DNA of 64,000 nucleotides, from NCBI GenBank assembly GCA_963732595.1, contig CAVSZZ010000002.1, positions 2,294,001 to 2,358,000 of the forward strand, in the 5' to 3' direction. The stretch is from JAFGXF01 sp963732595 (lineage in GTDB: Bacteria; Chloroflexota; Anaerolineae; Anaerolineales; Anaerolineaceae). Position numbers and translations under genes: made by a program. This document shows, one piece after another, positions 53,349 to 64,000 of this stretch; positions within the stretch are counted from its first letter, which is position 1, and every line of letters starts with the position of its first letter. A model generated the notes under the pieces. It did not search any database. It was not told the DNA's origin and was given only the letters and a program-made list of their open reading frames with translations.

Positions 53349-54381
53349 TCACCAACGGGCGTGATGATCCTCAGCCCAACCGGTCAAGCCTTTTACCTGG
53401 ATGGGTTTATGACCGTCTGGAGTAATCGTCCCATCAAAATGACCGAACATTTGGTGAACAGCTGATTTCAGGATCAGTGCATCCGTTCTGGCGATGCGCT
53501 CGTAGAATGGGATGAAGGTCAGTCGAACCCTGTCCGTTTTTCTGGTGGCAATCGTCCAGGGTTTCATGTAATCCGCTGTATCAAAACTAAAGTCGATATC
53601 CTCACCCAGTTTGGTCAGGCTACCGTCACAAGTGAGGCTGTTCTCAGTCAAACCGGTACCATCCGTCCAGCCGGCGCCCAGATTAACCCCGATGACATGG
53701 CTACCTGACCGGCCGGAAAAGGATGACCAGTTCCACAGGCTGGCATATGGCCAGACCCCGCGCCCGAAATCAAGGCAGGCAAATGAATTCTGATCATCGG
53801 TTTTATAAGTTTTACCAGCCAATTTCACTGATCCGGAAGCTGGCAGGCAGTTATGCTTGGATGTAAATTGAAATATCCTGGGAGTCCAGGGAATGACCAC
53901 ACTCATGGTCTGATGTGCTTTGGGATATTTGACCTGGAAATGCGCTGCCAGGGTCGATCCGCCAAAATCGGGACACGCCACCTGGATCTCGGTTTTACCG
54001 GGGTGGTCGTGAAAGCAGCATTCATTTTAGGATCTGAATATGAAACGGATGAAAACACACCGGGGGGCAGGTCACAACCTTTACCGAAGAGGGGAGACAG
54101 GGTTTTTTCGATGAATTGATTGTTTTTAAAGTCAAGGAAATAGGCGAAAACCATCCCAAGGTAATCCACATCAGAAATCGTGATGGAAAACAGAAAATCG
54201 GGTGTGGTCACGGCCCAATAATTCCAGCGTTTTTTACGTAAAGGTGGCCGGAAAGATTGCACTCGGTCAGAGGAGTACGAGACCACCCGACAGCTCTGGG
54301 ATTGAGAGTGCCGGGCGGATCGCACAGATTGACGGGCTCGAGCAGTTCTGTTTCCTTGATCAGTCGATGGTAATTATGCAC
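53349..54381 (-). CDS. DUF2804 family protein, frame-split
   Basis: About 340 residues over three frames. The start is GTG at 54381 with AGGAAGG five bases upstream: HNYHRLIKETELLEPVNL. The frame changes near 54240 (RKKRWNYWAVTTPDFLF) and near 53990; the C-terminal part contains FGRGVWPYASLWNWSSFSG and ends GWAEDHHARW, the conserved family end. DUF2804 proteins are beta-rich, of unknown function, and are often thought to be lipocalin-like. A minus-strand TATAAT lies about 30 bases upstream. Confidence 0.82.
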
Positions 54382-54411
54382 GTGCACCTTCCTGCTGTCA
54401 GCTTTGATTTA

Positions 54412-54898
54412 TTATACACAGCCTGATGCAAAAAGAAGCGAAGCAGCCATACCTACGGCTACGGCAATATTATAGGATCGTTTTTGCCCCTGCATGGGGA
54501 GGTGGATCAGTCGATCGCTAACCGCAAGAATGCCAGGATCAACACCGGCCAACTCGTTGCCAGCCACCAGCAGGATCGGCTTGCTGGGAGGAGATCTAAG
54601 CACTTCCTGGATGGGTATCGAACCCTCAGCCAACTCGAGGCTCCAGACCTCGCTGACCTTGTTCTTTAATCTGGATGACTGCATCCAGAGCGTTCAAATG
54701 ATAACTCCAGTTCGGGTTCATCTCGGCATCCAGGGCGGTTTTACGCAGCCTGGGGTTTTCAGGTGTGGAAGTGATCCCGCATAAATAGACATGTTCGATG
54801 CCGATCCCATCGCAAGTGCGCAGGATCGAGCCAACATTCAGTGCACTGCGTACGTTGTCCAACAGAATGGATAGATCAATCCTGGTAGGTTGGATCAT
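54412..54898 (-). CDS. TrmH/SpoU-family RNA 2'-O-methyltransferase, frame-split
   Basis: About 160 residues. Motif 1 LLDNVRSALNVGSILRTCDG, motif 2 LLVAGNELAGVDPGIL and motif 3 IHLPMQGQKRSYNIAVAVGM show a trefoil-knot SPOUT enzyme that methylates rRNA or tRNA ribose. The frame breaks near 54655. It lacks the extra N-terminal domain of larger TrmH types. The ATG at 54898 lies 20 bases after the zinc-ribbon gene. Confidence 0.88.
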
Positions 54899-54918
54899 CG
54901 TTCTGATTCGGTCGGGAA

Positions 54919-55062
54919 TTAGAAAAAGGGCTTTCCGATCACCTCAAGTTTAAATCCACATTTGGGACAAAAAGGTTTAACGGTTTGTTCGGTGGAGGCA
55001 GGAAAACGAAACCGGCAGTGTGGATTGCTACATTGCCGGGTGATGAAAAATGGATCAGACAT
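54919..55062 (-). CDS. Zinc-ribbon microprotein (47 residues)
   Basis: A short frame with four zinc-ligand-type cysteines: CSNPHC near residue 11 and CPKCG near residue 33. It begins MSDPFFITRQC and ends VIGKPFF. Rubredoxin-like zinc-ribbon spacing. It lies between ndk (nine bases upstream) and the TrmH-like gene on the same strand, which supports a real gene. Role unknown; such proteins often bind RNA or ribosomes. Confidence 0.7.
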   Translation of the reverse strand: MSDPFFITRQCSNPHCRFRFPASTEQTVKPFCPKCGFKLEVIGKPFF

Positions 55063-55071
55063 TATCTGCGA

Positions 55072-55523
55072 TCAGACATAGGTCCAGCGGTCAGAATCCC
55101 GATCCCAGGAGACAAGTTCTTCGGGTTTGAACCAGAGTGAAATCTTCAAGCTGGCCGTTTTCCGGGGAATCTGAGGCATGCACCAGGTTGAATTCTGAGG
55201 TCATGCCGAGGTCATGTCGGATGGTTCCCGGAGCAGCATTCAATCGGATTTGTTGCTCCGACTGTTTGCCGGATGGCAGATACGACTTGATTGCCTTCCC
55301 AGGCGAGTGCCAGAACCGGAGATGAGGTGATCCGTTCCACCAGACCTTCATAAAAGGGTTTACCCAAATGCACTGCGTAATGCGTTTCAGCGAGCGTGCG
55401 TGGAACGAGAAGGAATTTGGCAGCGATGAGTTTCAACCCACGCTGCTCGAAACGACTGATTATTTCACCGATCAATCCGCGTTGAACTCCATCCGGTTTG
55501 ATCAACACCAGGGAACGTTCCAA
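55072..55523 (-). CDS. ndk: Nucleoside diphosphate kinase, frame-split
   Basis: About 150 residues. LVLIKPDGVQRGLIGEII, YAVHLGKPFYEGLVE, GATNP, AAPGTIRHDLG and the active-site His in NLVHASDSPE are present, with WFKPEELVSWD and DRWTYV at the end. Frames break near 55240 and 55140. The start is TTG at 55523 with GGAGG five bases upstream. An essential-type enzyme, so the breaks are almost certainly sequence errors. Confidence 0.92.
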
Positions 55524-55552
55524 GTGCACCTCCAATACAGATCAGTAAGGGT

Positions 55553-58500
55553 TTATTTCAAGAGTTCCTCTGCCTTCAAATAGGCAGACAATGCTTCATC
55601 CAGAAGGTTCCGTCGGGTATAAGCATCCCCAAGGGCCTGCCAGATATCCGATTGATCACCCTGGATAGCCGTCATGGATACCAGATCTTCGATGACACTA
55701 TCGATCAGACGATTTCGTGTGATCAATTCAAGATAACGATCGAGTGACTCATCCAGGACCCCGTGGGAGAAAGCGGCTCGCGCATCCTGAAGAATGTCCT
55801 CGGCTGGTGTCGAGGTAACAGCCGGGATTTTACCGGTCAGGTGGTGAGGACGGCTGAGGAACGGCTCTGGACGATGGAGCAACCTGAGTTTCAGGTATGG
55901 TGATCTTTCTGCTGGTGTTCGGGCTGATTGGTAACCTCCTGCTTTCAACGGGCTCGCTGAGAGGTGTGATGACCGATTCGGGAGCAGATTCGGTATCAGA
56001 TTCAATCTCAGCTGAAATCGGTTCCGGTTCAGGTAATGGAGGTATCGGTTCGCGTTCGATTTGGGAGGTTCATGCCTCAGGTTGAGACGATTCGGGATGA
56101 GATTCAACAGGCGAAGGAACCAGAACGTCTCATGACGATTGTTTCGGTTTCACCTGTCCCTGATGGGGGAACATAGATATCATGCAGTTTACCGGTGTGC
56201 TTTACTTCACCGTCATCAATATGCTCAGACATCCAGGCAGCTTGCAAACCCTCAACGATCAGATTGAGGTCAGGGACTCCATCTACATCAACACTCTCAT
56301 CAACGGGTGCAGCAGTCGGAGCGGGGGATGTTGGTTCGCCTGGGATTGGTTCAGATGGTATCGGTGAAGCCGGTGTAAGCTCGGGCTCAGCACTGTAGAT
56401 CATCGACCATTCTGATGAGATCAGGAATGTCCCCAAAATCATCGGATTTGGGAGAAGTAACAGTCTTCTCCCGCCGGCGTTACCGGTGTCTGTTCAACAA
56501 CAGGCGGCTGTGGCTCACTTTGCAAGTCATCCAACATCTGAACGAAGTCTGATCTTTCATCTGCCAGGGCTTCAGGGGCCACGGCAGGGACAGGAATTGC
56601 AGGTTCGGGCTCACCAGGAACGATCTCGGGTTCACCGTGCAAGTTACCGATCAGCTTGCTGAGGTCCGAATCACCCTCAATGGCTGGTTCTGGCATCGGG
56701 GGCATTTCTGCAGTGACACCGGTTTCAGGTTCAGCAGAGATGGGTTCAGCTGTCGGCAGCTCGGTTTCGGTCTGAATGCCTTCGAACATCTTTTCGAAAT
56801 CGTTGACACCAGATTCTACAACTGGTGGAAGTGCCTCTTCAGGTTGTGGCTCCCCGGTTAAGGGTTCAGGTTCGCGCTCAGCTTCAATCTGAGTGACTGG
56901 TTCCGGGATTACCTCTGGAGGGAGAGTGGGCGCTGACGGTGTTGGAGTCTCAGGCTTCTTATCGGATAAAAGATCCAACATCCAGGCGGCTTGCATGGCG
57001 CCTGAAATATCATCCATTCTCTCTGGTTTCTCAGTCGAAGGTGCCTCACCGGGTGAGGTTGTCGCAGGTTTGGACGCTGCGGGTGTCTCTACATCATCGA
57101 TTCCGATCAATTTCGACAACCAAGCCGGGCGCTCATCCTCTTCAGGTGTTACTTTTGAGATCGGAGGGGCGATGATCGTTGTTTCACCACCGCTGAATAC
57201 CTGTTCTGATTCTTTGATCTGGTCAGCAACCAGAGTCGGGGACGGCTCTGGTGTGGTTTCCGGCGCGGGCGGCTCCTTTTTAACAGGTTCTTCTACCTCG
57301 TATTGATCCTGTGTTTCTGTAAGATCGAGACCGGGAATCTCAGGTAATTCCTGTGTATGAAACTTGGATTCTGATTTGGGGGGAAGGTTCTGGCGCCAGT
57401 CGATCTGTTCAACAGGTCCAGAAGGTGTTACCGGTTGTTCAGGCTCCGCTGTGATTGATTCTGCTGTCGAATCTGGCTGGTCTTCGATCTTCTGTTCAAA
57501 GTCCTGAAGCCAGGCAGGCAATGCTTCCTGTGCAGCCTCTGCCGGCTGAACATCAGCCGGTGTTTGAGAATCGCCCAGGTTTCGCAACCAGACAGGGATT
57601 TCTGCCCCTGCAGCCTTGACCGGCTCAGATTCAATTTCAGGTGGCGTCTCAGGGATTTTAGCAGAAACAGGTTGCTCAGGTTCCTGGGGCAGATTGACTT
57701 CTTCGATGATGGGTACCTCCTGGGATTCAACAACCAGAGTGTCTGGGGTTTCCTGGGGAGGCATTACTTCTTCAAGTTTTTCATCCTGAGTTGGACGGAC
57801 CGCATCAGGAGGCTCTATCGGCGATTCAGGTTGGGTCTCAATTATTTCATCCTCAGGCATGATTTCACCTCCGGGTCGGAGTTCCTCTGGGTGGAAGGAT
57901 TTGCGAATATTGTCCAATGCACTTCCAACATCCATGGATTCGGCTAAGAGATCATCAGAGCTCCCGACGGGTCCGGCATCATTGGGCAGATCAGAGACCA
58001 TGTCCATTTCCTTGCGAAGATCGTCCAGCGAGAAGGTGTTCTCTTCATCCATTTTGGGTGCAGGGATGCCTTCAAATGACGAAGTGGGAACTTCGGGTAT
58101 GGTGATATCGTGTGTTGGCTCGCCAATGCCTTCAACTTTAGTCGTTTCACCCATTTCTGGCTGGGTATTACCCTGGGGTTGGATGGACGGAAATATGGAA
58201 CTGAAGGCTTCGTCGATCGCTTTTTCCGAGAAACCTTCAGACGTGGAGACGGCATCCGGTTCAGAAGCTGGCAGGTCGGGGGGGGCAATGGAACGAACCC
58301 AATCCGGGATGGACCCGGGTTCGATGGTCTTGGCGGGTTCGAGAGTACCCGCATCACCAGTTGGACCGCCTGATCCATCATCAGGAAGAGGCGGTAGTTG
58401 ATCGGTCTTCGATGGAAGTGGCGGCAAATTATCTGTATCACGCCGAATTTTCTCGATTGATGGCATGGTGGGTGTTCCTTCTGCGTGACCACTGATTCCG

Positions 58501-59576
58501 GGGGTAACCTCGGATTCGTCAGATTTTGACCAACCAGCTGTTTGCATCCACTCGGGTAGATCAGCAGGCGGGGTTGTATCAGAACTGCTCTGATTTACAG
58601 GGGATGTCATATTAGAAGCTGAGGGTTGGGAAAATGGTACAGAGGTTTGCCTGCTCCTGGGAACTGTTGGAGTTTCATCCTGGGTATAGGATGCAACCGG
58701 TGCTTTCCTCTGGAACAGGGAAGGATCAACTTGAGCAGGCTCCACCAACTTCAAGCCAAGACTGTTTATCCAATCAGATTTGTTTACCGTCAGCTCGGAA
58801 TCCGGTGACCATACCAGGGTTTCGACCATGACGGCTTCTTCCTGCACATCACTGACAGAATCATTTATGTTCGATTTAAATTCAAAGTATGGGTCCAGCT
58901 CATTGATACGCGCCTGGTAGATCGGCGCATCCTGGGCAAAAGGTGTGCCGGGCAGCAGGCGGGTAAGGACGTTTAAAGCTCCATAGCAGTAGGGCAGTTG
59001 TTGAATGAGTTTGTTACAGGTCTCAATAGCTTCGTTGTTCTGACCTTCACGGGTATAGAGTTCGGCAAGTTGGGCAAGGATATCTGCACGGGCGGGTGTA
59101 TCTGAGATCGCTACACTCAACTCACCGAGCGCTTGCTGATTCAGATCACCTTTGCTGTATAAACGAGCCAGGGCAGGGTGGGTCAGGCGAATCTTGGCAG
59201 GCGTGACGCCATCACGTTTACCATACAACCGTTTCAGCTCATCCTGAATGGCTGTATTGGTCGGTTGGACCTCAAATGCACGTTCCATATGGAACACAGC
59301 CAGATTCAGGTCTGAAAGTTCTTCCCGTACGATGCTGATGCCGATATGGGCAACAAAATCATCCGGAAAGATGGCCAGGACCCGCAAAAACATGTCCGCG
59401 GCATCGTTATAGCGTTGTCTTTCAAGAAAGGCTTTGCCTAATAACCGGTAACTATCCACATGTTTGGGATAGATCCCAAGGATGTGAATACAATGCGCAA
59501 TCGCTTCATCAAGCTGATTATTGTCGATGAGGTGGTCAATTTCAGTATTGTAAGCGCGCAGAGATACTTTCGCCAT
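55553..59576 (-). CDS. Giant TPR protein with long acidic Pro/Glu-rich linker, frame-split
   Basis: About 1340 residues. N-terminal tetratricopeptide repeats (residues 1-225: AIAHCIHILGIYPKHVDSYRLLG and following) are joined to about 900 residues of low-complexity Pro/Glu/Ser/Thr sequence, then C-terminal TPR-like helices (DIWQALGDAYTRRNLLDEALSAYLKAEELLK). The linker repeats short motifs of the form Pro-x-Trp-(L/M/V): PEWMQ, PDWVR, PVWLR, PAWLQ, PAWLS, and variants AAWML, AAWMS. Frames break near 56445, 56390 and 56110. No membrane segment. Probably a scaffold; function unknown. Confidence 0.8.
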
Positions 59577-59657
59577 CAGGCAGTCCTTTACATTTGTAAA
59601 TATGCCTCATTTTTGCATATTTAGCAAGGTAATGCAAGTTATGTACCAAAACAGGAA

Positions 59658-59681
59658 CGTGCCTGCAATTGAGCAGGCACG
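59658..59681 (-). terminator. Intrinsic-type terminator after rpoD
   Basis: A 9-bp stem (59658-59666 with 59673-59681) with AATTGA loop; downstream on the minus strand a short T-rich run (TTCCTGTTTT). Confidence 0.65.
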
Positions 59682-59716
59682 CTGTCTTTTAGGCTTTGGG
59701 ACTCGAGCGACGGTAT

Positions 59717-60940
59717 TTATTCCCCGAGGTAATCACGCAATTTCCGCCTGATGGAGGGATGTCGTAATCTGCTCAAGGCCTGCGCTTCGATCTGGCGCAC
59801 GCGCTCGCGGGTCACACCCATCTTACGGCCAACTTCTTCCAGTGTATAGGCCTGCCCATCCAGAAGGCCATATCGCAATTGAAGGATGCGAACTTCACGG
59901 GGAGGAAGTGAATTCAGGACTTCCCCGAGGTGTTCGCGCAGTAAATTATACGTGGCAGTATCATCCGGGGGAGAGGCTTCGTCGTCTTCGATGAAATCAC
60001 CCAGTACCGAATCCTCTTCGTCGTCGGTCGGTGTTTCCAGAGAAAGCGGACGACGGGCAACCTGGATCATGTTCTCGACCTTCTTGGGAGGCACTTCAAG
60101 TTCATCCGCCAGTTCCTCAACGGTTGGCTCACGACCCAGACGCTGGGTAAGTTGATGCTGAACCCGCAGTAATTTATTGATCTGGTCACCCATATGCACC
60201 GGAACGCGAATCGTACGACCCTGATCAGCGATGGCCCGCGTGACCGCCTGGCGTATCCACCAGGTGGCATATGTGCTGAATTTATGACCGCGCCGGTAGT
60301 CGAACTTCTTGGTGGCACGGATCAGGCCGATATTGCCCTCCTGGATCAGATCCAGAAAGGGAACACCACGCCCCATATACTTTTTCGCCACGCTGATGAC
60401 GAGACGGGAATTCGCGGTGATCAGGTGTTCCCTGGCACCCCAGCCGTCCTCGATCTTCCTGCGTAATTCCTGGCGCTTTTTATAACTGGTCACGCCCTTG
60501 GCCAGTTCCTCGCGCACCAGACGGCCGGTTTCGATCCTGCGGGCCAGATCGACTTCCTGTTCGGCGGTCAACAAAGGTACCCGGCTGACTTCCTTCAGGT
60601 ACAACCCGATCGTGTCATCTGTGTCAATATTGGCAAGGTCATCCAACGCAAGATCAGCGACCGGCGGCTCTTCCTCTTCGTCGGCCTCCTCGGCCAGCAA
60701 TTCTTCTTCTGAGGGTTCACCAAGGCTGGCACCATCCTCAACGTATGGAATACCGGCACTCAGGAGAGCAGCGAAAGCTTCCTCGAGTTGTTCAACATCC
60801 TGTTCGGCATCCGGGAAGAAATGGATGATGTCGTCAATGGTGACGTAGGATTTTTGTCGCCCCAGGTCGATCAACCTGGCTATCGGCGAATATTCTTCAT
60901 CTTCTTCTTCGACGCCTTTAATTATTTCCTTGGAAATCAT
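59717..60940 (-). CDS. rpoD: RNA polymerase primary sigma factor RpoD (SigA)
   Basis: The 407-residue sigma-70 has region 1.1-like N-terminus (residues 15-70), an acidic stretch (EEELLAEEADEEEEPP), region 1.2 DTIGLYLKEVSRVPLL, region 2 with FLDLIQEGNIGLIRA and KFSTYATWWIRQAVTRAI, region 3, and region 4 with the HTH EEVGRKMGVTRERVRQIEAQAL. Region 2.4-3.0 (DQGRTIRVPVHM) is standard; the extended -10 elements in this window fit recognition by region 3.0. The ATG at 60940. Confidence 0.96.
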   Translation of the reverse strand: MISKEIIKGVEEEDEEYSPIARLIDLGRQKSYVTIDDIIHFFPDAEQDVEQLEEAFAALLSAGIPYVEDGASLGEPSEEELLAEEADEEEEPPVADLALDDLANIDTDDTIGLYLKEVSRVPLLTAEQEVDLARRIETGRLVREELAKGVTSYKKRQELRRKIEDGWGAREHLITANSRLVISVAKKYMGRGVPFLDLIQEGNIGLIRATKKFDYRRGHKFSTYATWWIRQAVTRAIADQGRTIRVPVHMGDQINKLLRVQHQLTQRLGREPTVEELADELEVPPKKVENMIQVARRPLSLETPTDDEEDSVLGDFIEDDEASPPDDTATYNLLREHLGEVLNSLPPREVRILQLRYGLLDGQAYTLEEVGRKMGVTRERVRQIEAQALSRLRHPSIRRKLRDYLGE

Positions 60941-61054
60941 TCGTTAGTTTTATAAACCTCAGGTATTTGATGATGGCAGTATCAAAAAGTTTCATAACTC
61001 TTAGAATAGAATACAACTTATAGACTATAAAATGCAATAGATTGATGCCTGTTC

Positions 61055-61693
61055 TTATGGCGCAGGGGTCAGGCTGACTTCAGGTACCGTCTCGGTTTGG
61101 GTTAGTGTTGGTTCCGGTGTTGCACTTGGTTCAGGGGTAGGTGTTGCACAAACCGTGCTAACGATCTCAAATAGGTTGGTCTATCGATGAATTTTGATAC
61201 AACCACGACTGGATCGTTATTCACCTGGACGTAATAACCGGTACCGGTCGGAACAATGGAACCAACGCTCAGCTTTTGGGTTGAACCATCATCCAAAGGT
61301 CAGAGATCAATTGATAGGTCGGTGTACAGTCAGACCGATATCTGCCAACGCCGGTGGCACATCCAAACTAACCAGTACTTTGAATGTTTGGATTAAGGAT
61401 AGGTAGGAAGAAAGTTGGTTAGAATCATACTGACAGCCGGATGGTATTTCGAATGAACCAGGTACCCCTGATTGTCCAGTTTGGCTTTTAAAATGCGACC
61501 CTGGTCATCTGACATGGTAAATGCAGTAGATGGACTTGCCAGACAGATTCATCAGGGTCGGGCTGTCAGTTGATGTCGGTAGCTGATCCGTCGTGGCAGG
61601 TTCAAGCCGGGCGCTGTTGTAAGAAAATAACCACGAGTGCAAGTAGCGCAACAGGATTATCAGAAGCGATATAGCCGTTGACTTGCGCATCAT
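61055..61693 (-). CDS. DUF4340-like lipoprotein-type protein of the Gld export cluster, frame-broken
   Basis: Starts ATG ATG CGC at 61693: RKSTAISLLIILL then, one frame over, ALLALVVIFLQQRPA, a membrane anchor. Later pieces in changing frames include DDQGRILKAKLDNQG, DVPPALADIGL, DDGSTQKLSVGSIVPTGTGY and a Thr/Pro/Glu-rich end (TPTPEPSATPEP). At least four frame changes. The pattern matches DUF4340 proteins that often follow GldF-GldG genes. Starts seven bases past the GldG-like stop. Confidence 0.65.
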
Positions 61694-61697
61694 TCGA

Positions 61698-63252
61698 TTA
61701 ACCTCGTTTTTTCCGTTGGATCCAGACCAGGATGCCTGAGAGCAGGACGATGCCGGGGATGATGACCACAACCAACAGGAAGATCAAACCGATCGTGTAG
61801 ACTTTCGGTGTCACCAGCACACGGTCAGTTGATGTGCGGGGGGTCAAAGTAGATCAGGTTTTCCTGACCGGTGGTCCAATCGATTGAGTTGATTAGAATA
61901 TCGCTGTTCCCATAGGCTGTGAAATACCCATTGACAGAGAAATCGGTGTCTCCAAAAACAATCAGACGACTGCCATTGGTCGAATTTTCAGCCGTATAGC
62001 GCGATCATGAGGGGACCAATGAAATCCACACCCTCATCGTATTGGGCACTGGTATTTTCAATAGCATCCAGGCTGACCTCGCCCCAGGATTGGGTGGAGG
62101 TGCGCACAAGCTGGATCTGGGTGATCCCATCCACTGGCGTTGCACTGATGCTCCGAGCGATCGGGAATACCGTGACCAGGCTGCCCATGTTGGCGGTGAT
62201 CGGGCTGGCGCCGTAGGTCGATGGATTGCCAATGGCTACAGTGGCCGTGTTGGATGACAGGTCAACGACCAGGTCATTATTAAACACCAGTCCCCAGTCG
62301 CTGGCGATATAGTCTGCCAGTGGGTCGACTGTGTCCACCGGTTTTATATTGTGCAATGGAATCCTGCAGCAGGATGAGTGCTTTGCCTTTTGCCAGGTAA
62401 TTCTTGAGGAGATTCACCTCAGTCTGGGATAGCGCTTTCTGGGGTCCGTCAATGACTATCACGGATGCGTCTTCAGGGATCTGATTCTCGAGCAGCAGGT
62501 TGAGCTGAGCCACGGAGTAATTCTTCGATTCAAGCATGGTTTTCAATGCGGATAATCCATTTTCCTGATCAGACGCAGTGATATCGTGTTCGCCGTGGCC
62601 TGTCAGGAAATAGACAGACCTGGATTGCGGATTGATCAGTTTGACCAGCGCGATATCGATCTGCTCTTCACTCAGATAAGAGACCGGTTCCATCTGGTCA
62701 CCCATGCGCAGGACGACCGTTCCATCCGTCGTGATGTTGGCATTTTGGGCTGCAACCGGGTTCTTGACCGGGTCAATGAATTCGAAATCGAATTTGCCGT
62801 CAGACTCATTTTTATATTGATTCAAGATGGCTCGGGCTGAATCCGGGTTGGCTGAGCTCGTAAAATAAGCTTCAGCTGTTACATCCTCAGGTAGGGCAGC
62901 CAGCATGTCGATCGTTTCCTGGGTCAGGGTGTTGGTTTTGTCCTTGGTCATATCCCAGGATTGATTGTATTTGAAGACCAGATAATTGACGAAGATCAGG
63001 ATTCCAAGGACGGTCAGAAACAGGACCAGGGCATTGGAACCATACTTTGCCTGGCGCCCGGTGAAAGAACTCACGCACGCGTTGAGGATTGATGATGGAA
63101 AAGAATGCCAGGCCAATGACAACGAAACCCAGAGCGACCTGGACACCGAGATTGAATTGCTTGAAAACGATATATAAACCCAGCGCAGTCAGAGCGGCTG
63201 CCAGGGCCACATATAAACCGATTACCGCATATTTACGTAATTTCGGATCCAT
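61698..63252 (-). CDS. GldG-like ABC exporter auxiliary protein, frame-split
   Basis: About 515 residues. Two N-terminal helices (VIGLYVALAAALTALGLYIV, LVLFLTVLGILIFVNYLVF), then an extracytoplasmic ABC_transp_aux domain (TKDKTNTLTQETIDMLAAL, VYFLTGHGEHDI, SVIVIDGPQKALS) and a C-terminal helix (GLIFLLVVVIIPGIVLL) before a basic end. Frames break near 63070, 62355 and 61990. The start at 63252 shares its A with the stop of the permease (TAATG). Works with GldA/GldF in export of cell-surface material. Confidence 0.8.
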
Positions 63253-63987
63253 TAGCTCCATCTCCTGATTTCAACTGCGGTTTTACCGATTAAAAGTGCA
63301 AAAACCGTGAAGCTGATGTAATAAAAGATGTCTTTTAGATCGAGAACTCCGGATAAGAAGGTATCCAAAGTGGGTGATCAGGCTCATGTTCCGAAGGATT
63401 TCGGCACCCAGACCATCCATGGATTGTGCCAGGCTGCTGATGATCCAGAAAAGGATGATGACACCCAGGGAGGCAAACAACGCTGCGATCTGATTGCTGA
63501 ATAATGAGGACATTGCAATGCCGATCGCGGTCATGGCCGACGCCAGCAGGAGTAAACCAACGTAAATCGAAAAGATGGCAGCCAGGTCAATCCCCGGTTT
63601 AACCAGGAAATTGAGGATCAAGGGATACACCAGGGTGACTGCCAGGGCGATCATGAAGAAAAAGTAGCTTCCCAGCCACTTGCCGATGATCAGCTCCCAA
63701 TCGCGGACCGGTGCCGTCAGGAGAAATTCGATGGTGCCGGAGCGTTTTTCTTCAGCGATCGATCGCATGGTGATGGCGGGAACAGCCAGGAACATCAGCG
63801 GGAATGGGATCAGCTGGAGAATGGGCTGCATGATATCAACGTACTGTTGGTTTTGAATGGCATAACTGAGATAAATGTAAAAGAAGATGCTGAGGGTTAG
63901 CAGGAAGACGATCAGCGTGATATAAGCGATCGGACTGATGAATAAGAGATGAAGCTCTCTTTTGGCAATGGTCCAGATGTTTCTCAT
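63252..63987 (-). CDS. GldF-like ABC-2 permease, frame-split
   Basis: About 245 residues, six helices. The start MRNIWTIAKRELHLLF and the AITMRSIAEEKRSGTIEFLLTAP segment are typical of ABC-2 permeases of the Gld/NosY type. The frame breaks near 63375: LITHFG then TFLSGVLDLKDIFYYIS and VEIRRWS. It presumably joins an ATPase encoded beyond the right edge of the window. Confidence 0.85.
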
Positions 63988-64000
63988 ATTGAAAACCTTT

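Noticed and set aside
55072..55523. ndk and other split genes as pseudogenes
   Set aside because: All conserved residues remain in order across frames with no extra decay, and many are essential housekeeping genes.
1..64000. CRISPR array, prophage or insertion sequence
   Set aside because: No regularly spaced repeats, phage structural genes or transposase-like frames were seen on either strand.

Overview
This 64 kb window is chromosomal DNA from an anaerobic or microaerobic bacterium, most likely a member of the Chloroflexota close to Anaerolineae. That assignment is inference. It rests on the gene mix: an ECF vitamin transporter, a type 2 isopentenyl diphosphate isomerase next to a prenyl synthase, a FabL-type enoyl reductase, a group 4 NiFe hydrogenase, an SPFH protein with a helix-turn-helix tail, tmRNA, ligA and rpoD. 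There is no rRNA, CRISPR array, prophage or recognisable insertion sequence.

Layout. 0-10 kb (minus strand) holds a cupin, a cation efflux pump, a hydrogenase maturation protease and a ten-subunit membrane-bound hydrogenase in the order J-K-L-N-A-B-C-D-H-I (complex I letters). 10-13.4 kb has ftsH, then an AT-rich repeat-bearing stretch around a lone small lipoprotein gene. 13.1-20.4 kb carries ftsZ with an upstream TIM-barrel-like protein, a divergent epimerase-like SDR, and a very large GH13-like protein. 20.5-28 kb has an AlkZ-related protein, a thiolase, a CapA-like lipoprotein, a cyclase, a FabL-like reductase, a prenyl diphosphate synthase, type 2 IPP isomerase and acyl carrier protein. 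28.3-31.4 kb encodes an ECF transporter (S component convergent to T, A, A), followed by sucCD. 33.6-39.3 kb has the SPFH-HTH pair, a rhodanese, a membrane protein, gpmA, a peroxiredoxin-glutaredoxin fusion and a methyltransferase. 39.3-46.9 kb (plus strand) has coaX, coaBC, a P1 peptidase and a phosphonate-type ABC importer with two unusual permeases. 47-64 kb has a papain-family secreted protease, tmRNA, rlmI-like, ligA, tRNA-Arg, DUF2007, DUF2804, a TrmH-like enzyme, a zinc-ribbon microprotein, ndk, a giant TPR protein, rpoD and a Gld-type ABC export cluster cut by the window end.

The most striking item is the peroxiredoxin-glutaredoxin gene at 37595-38348. An in-frame TGA sits exactly where the peroxidatic cysteine should be, and the reading frame continues unchanged. 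A hairpin with bacterial-SECIS geometry follows, so it is a good selenoprotein candidate. Other notable points are extracytoplasmic beta-sandwich-like domains inside both PhnE permeases, an Asp-to-His change in the FtsZ T7 loop, two genes whose perfect Shine-Dalgarno sequence leads to ATA instead of ATG, a possible three-way-junction leader RNA before the ECF S gene, and a recurring extended -10 promoter TG(C/G)TATAAT.

Caution for all users: about 20 genes, including essential ones such as ndk, are split by single-base frame changes. These cluster at 4-8, 15-30 and 53-64 kb and are nearly absent at 38-53 kb. I read them as sequence or assembly errors and annotate each gene across its breaks. 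Single-base claims (Sec codon, ATA starts, FtsZ and CoaX substitutions) need confirmation from raw reads for the same reason.
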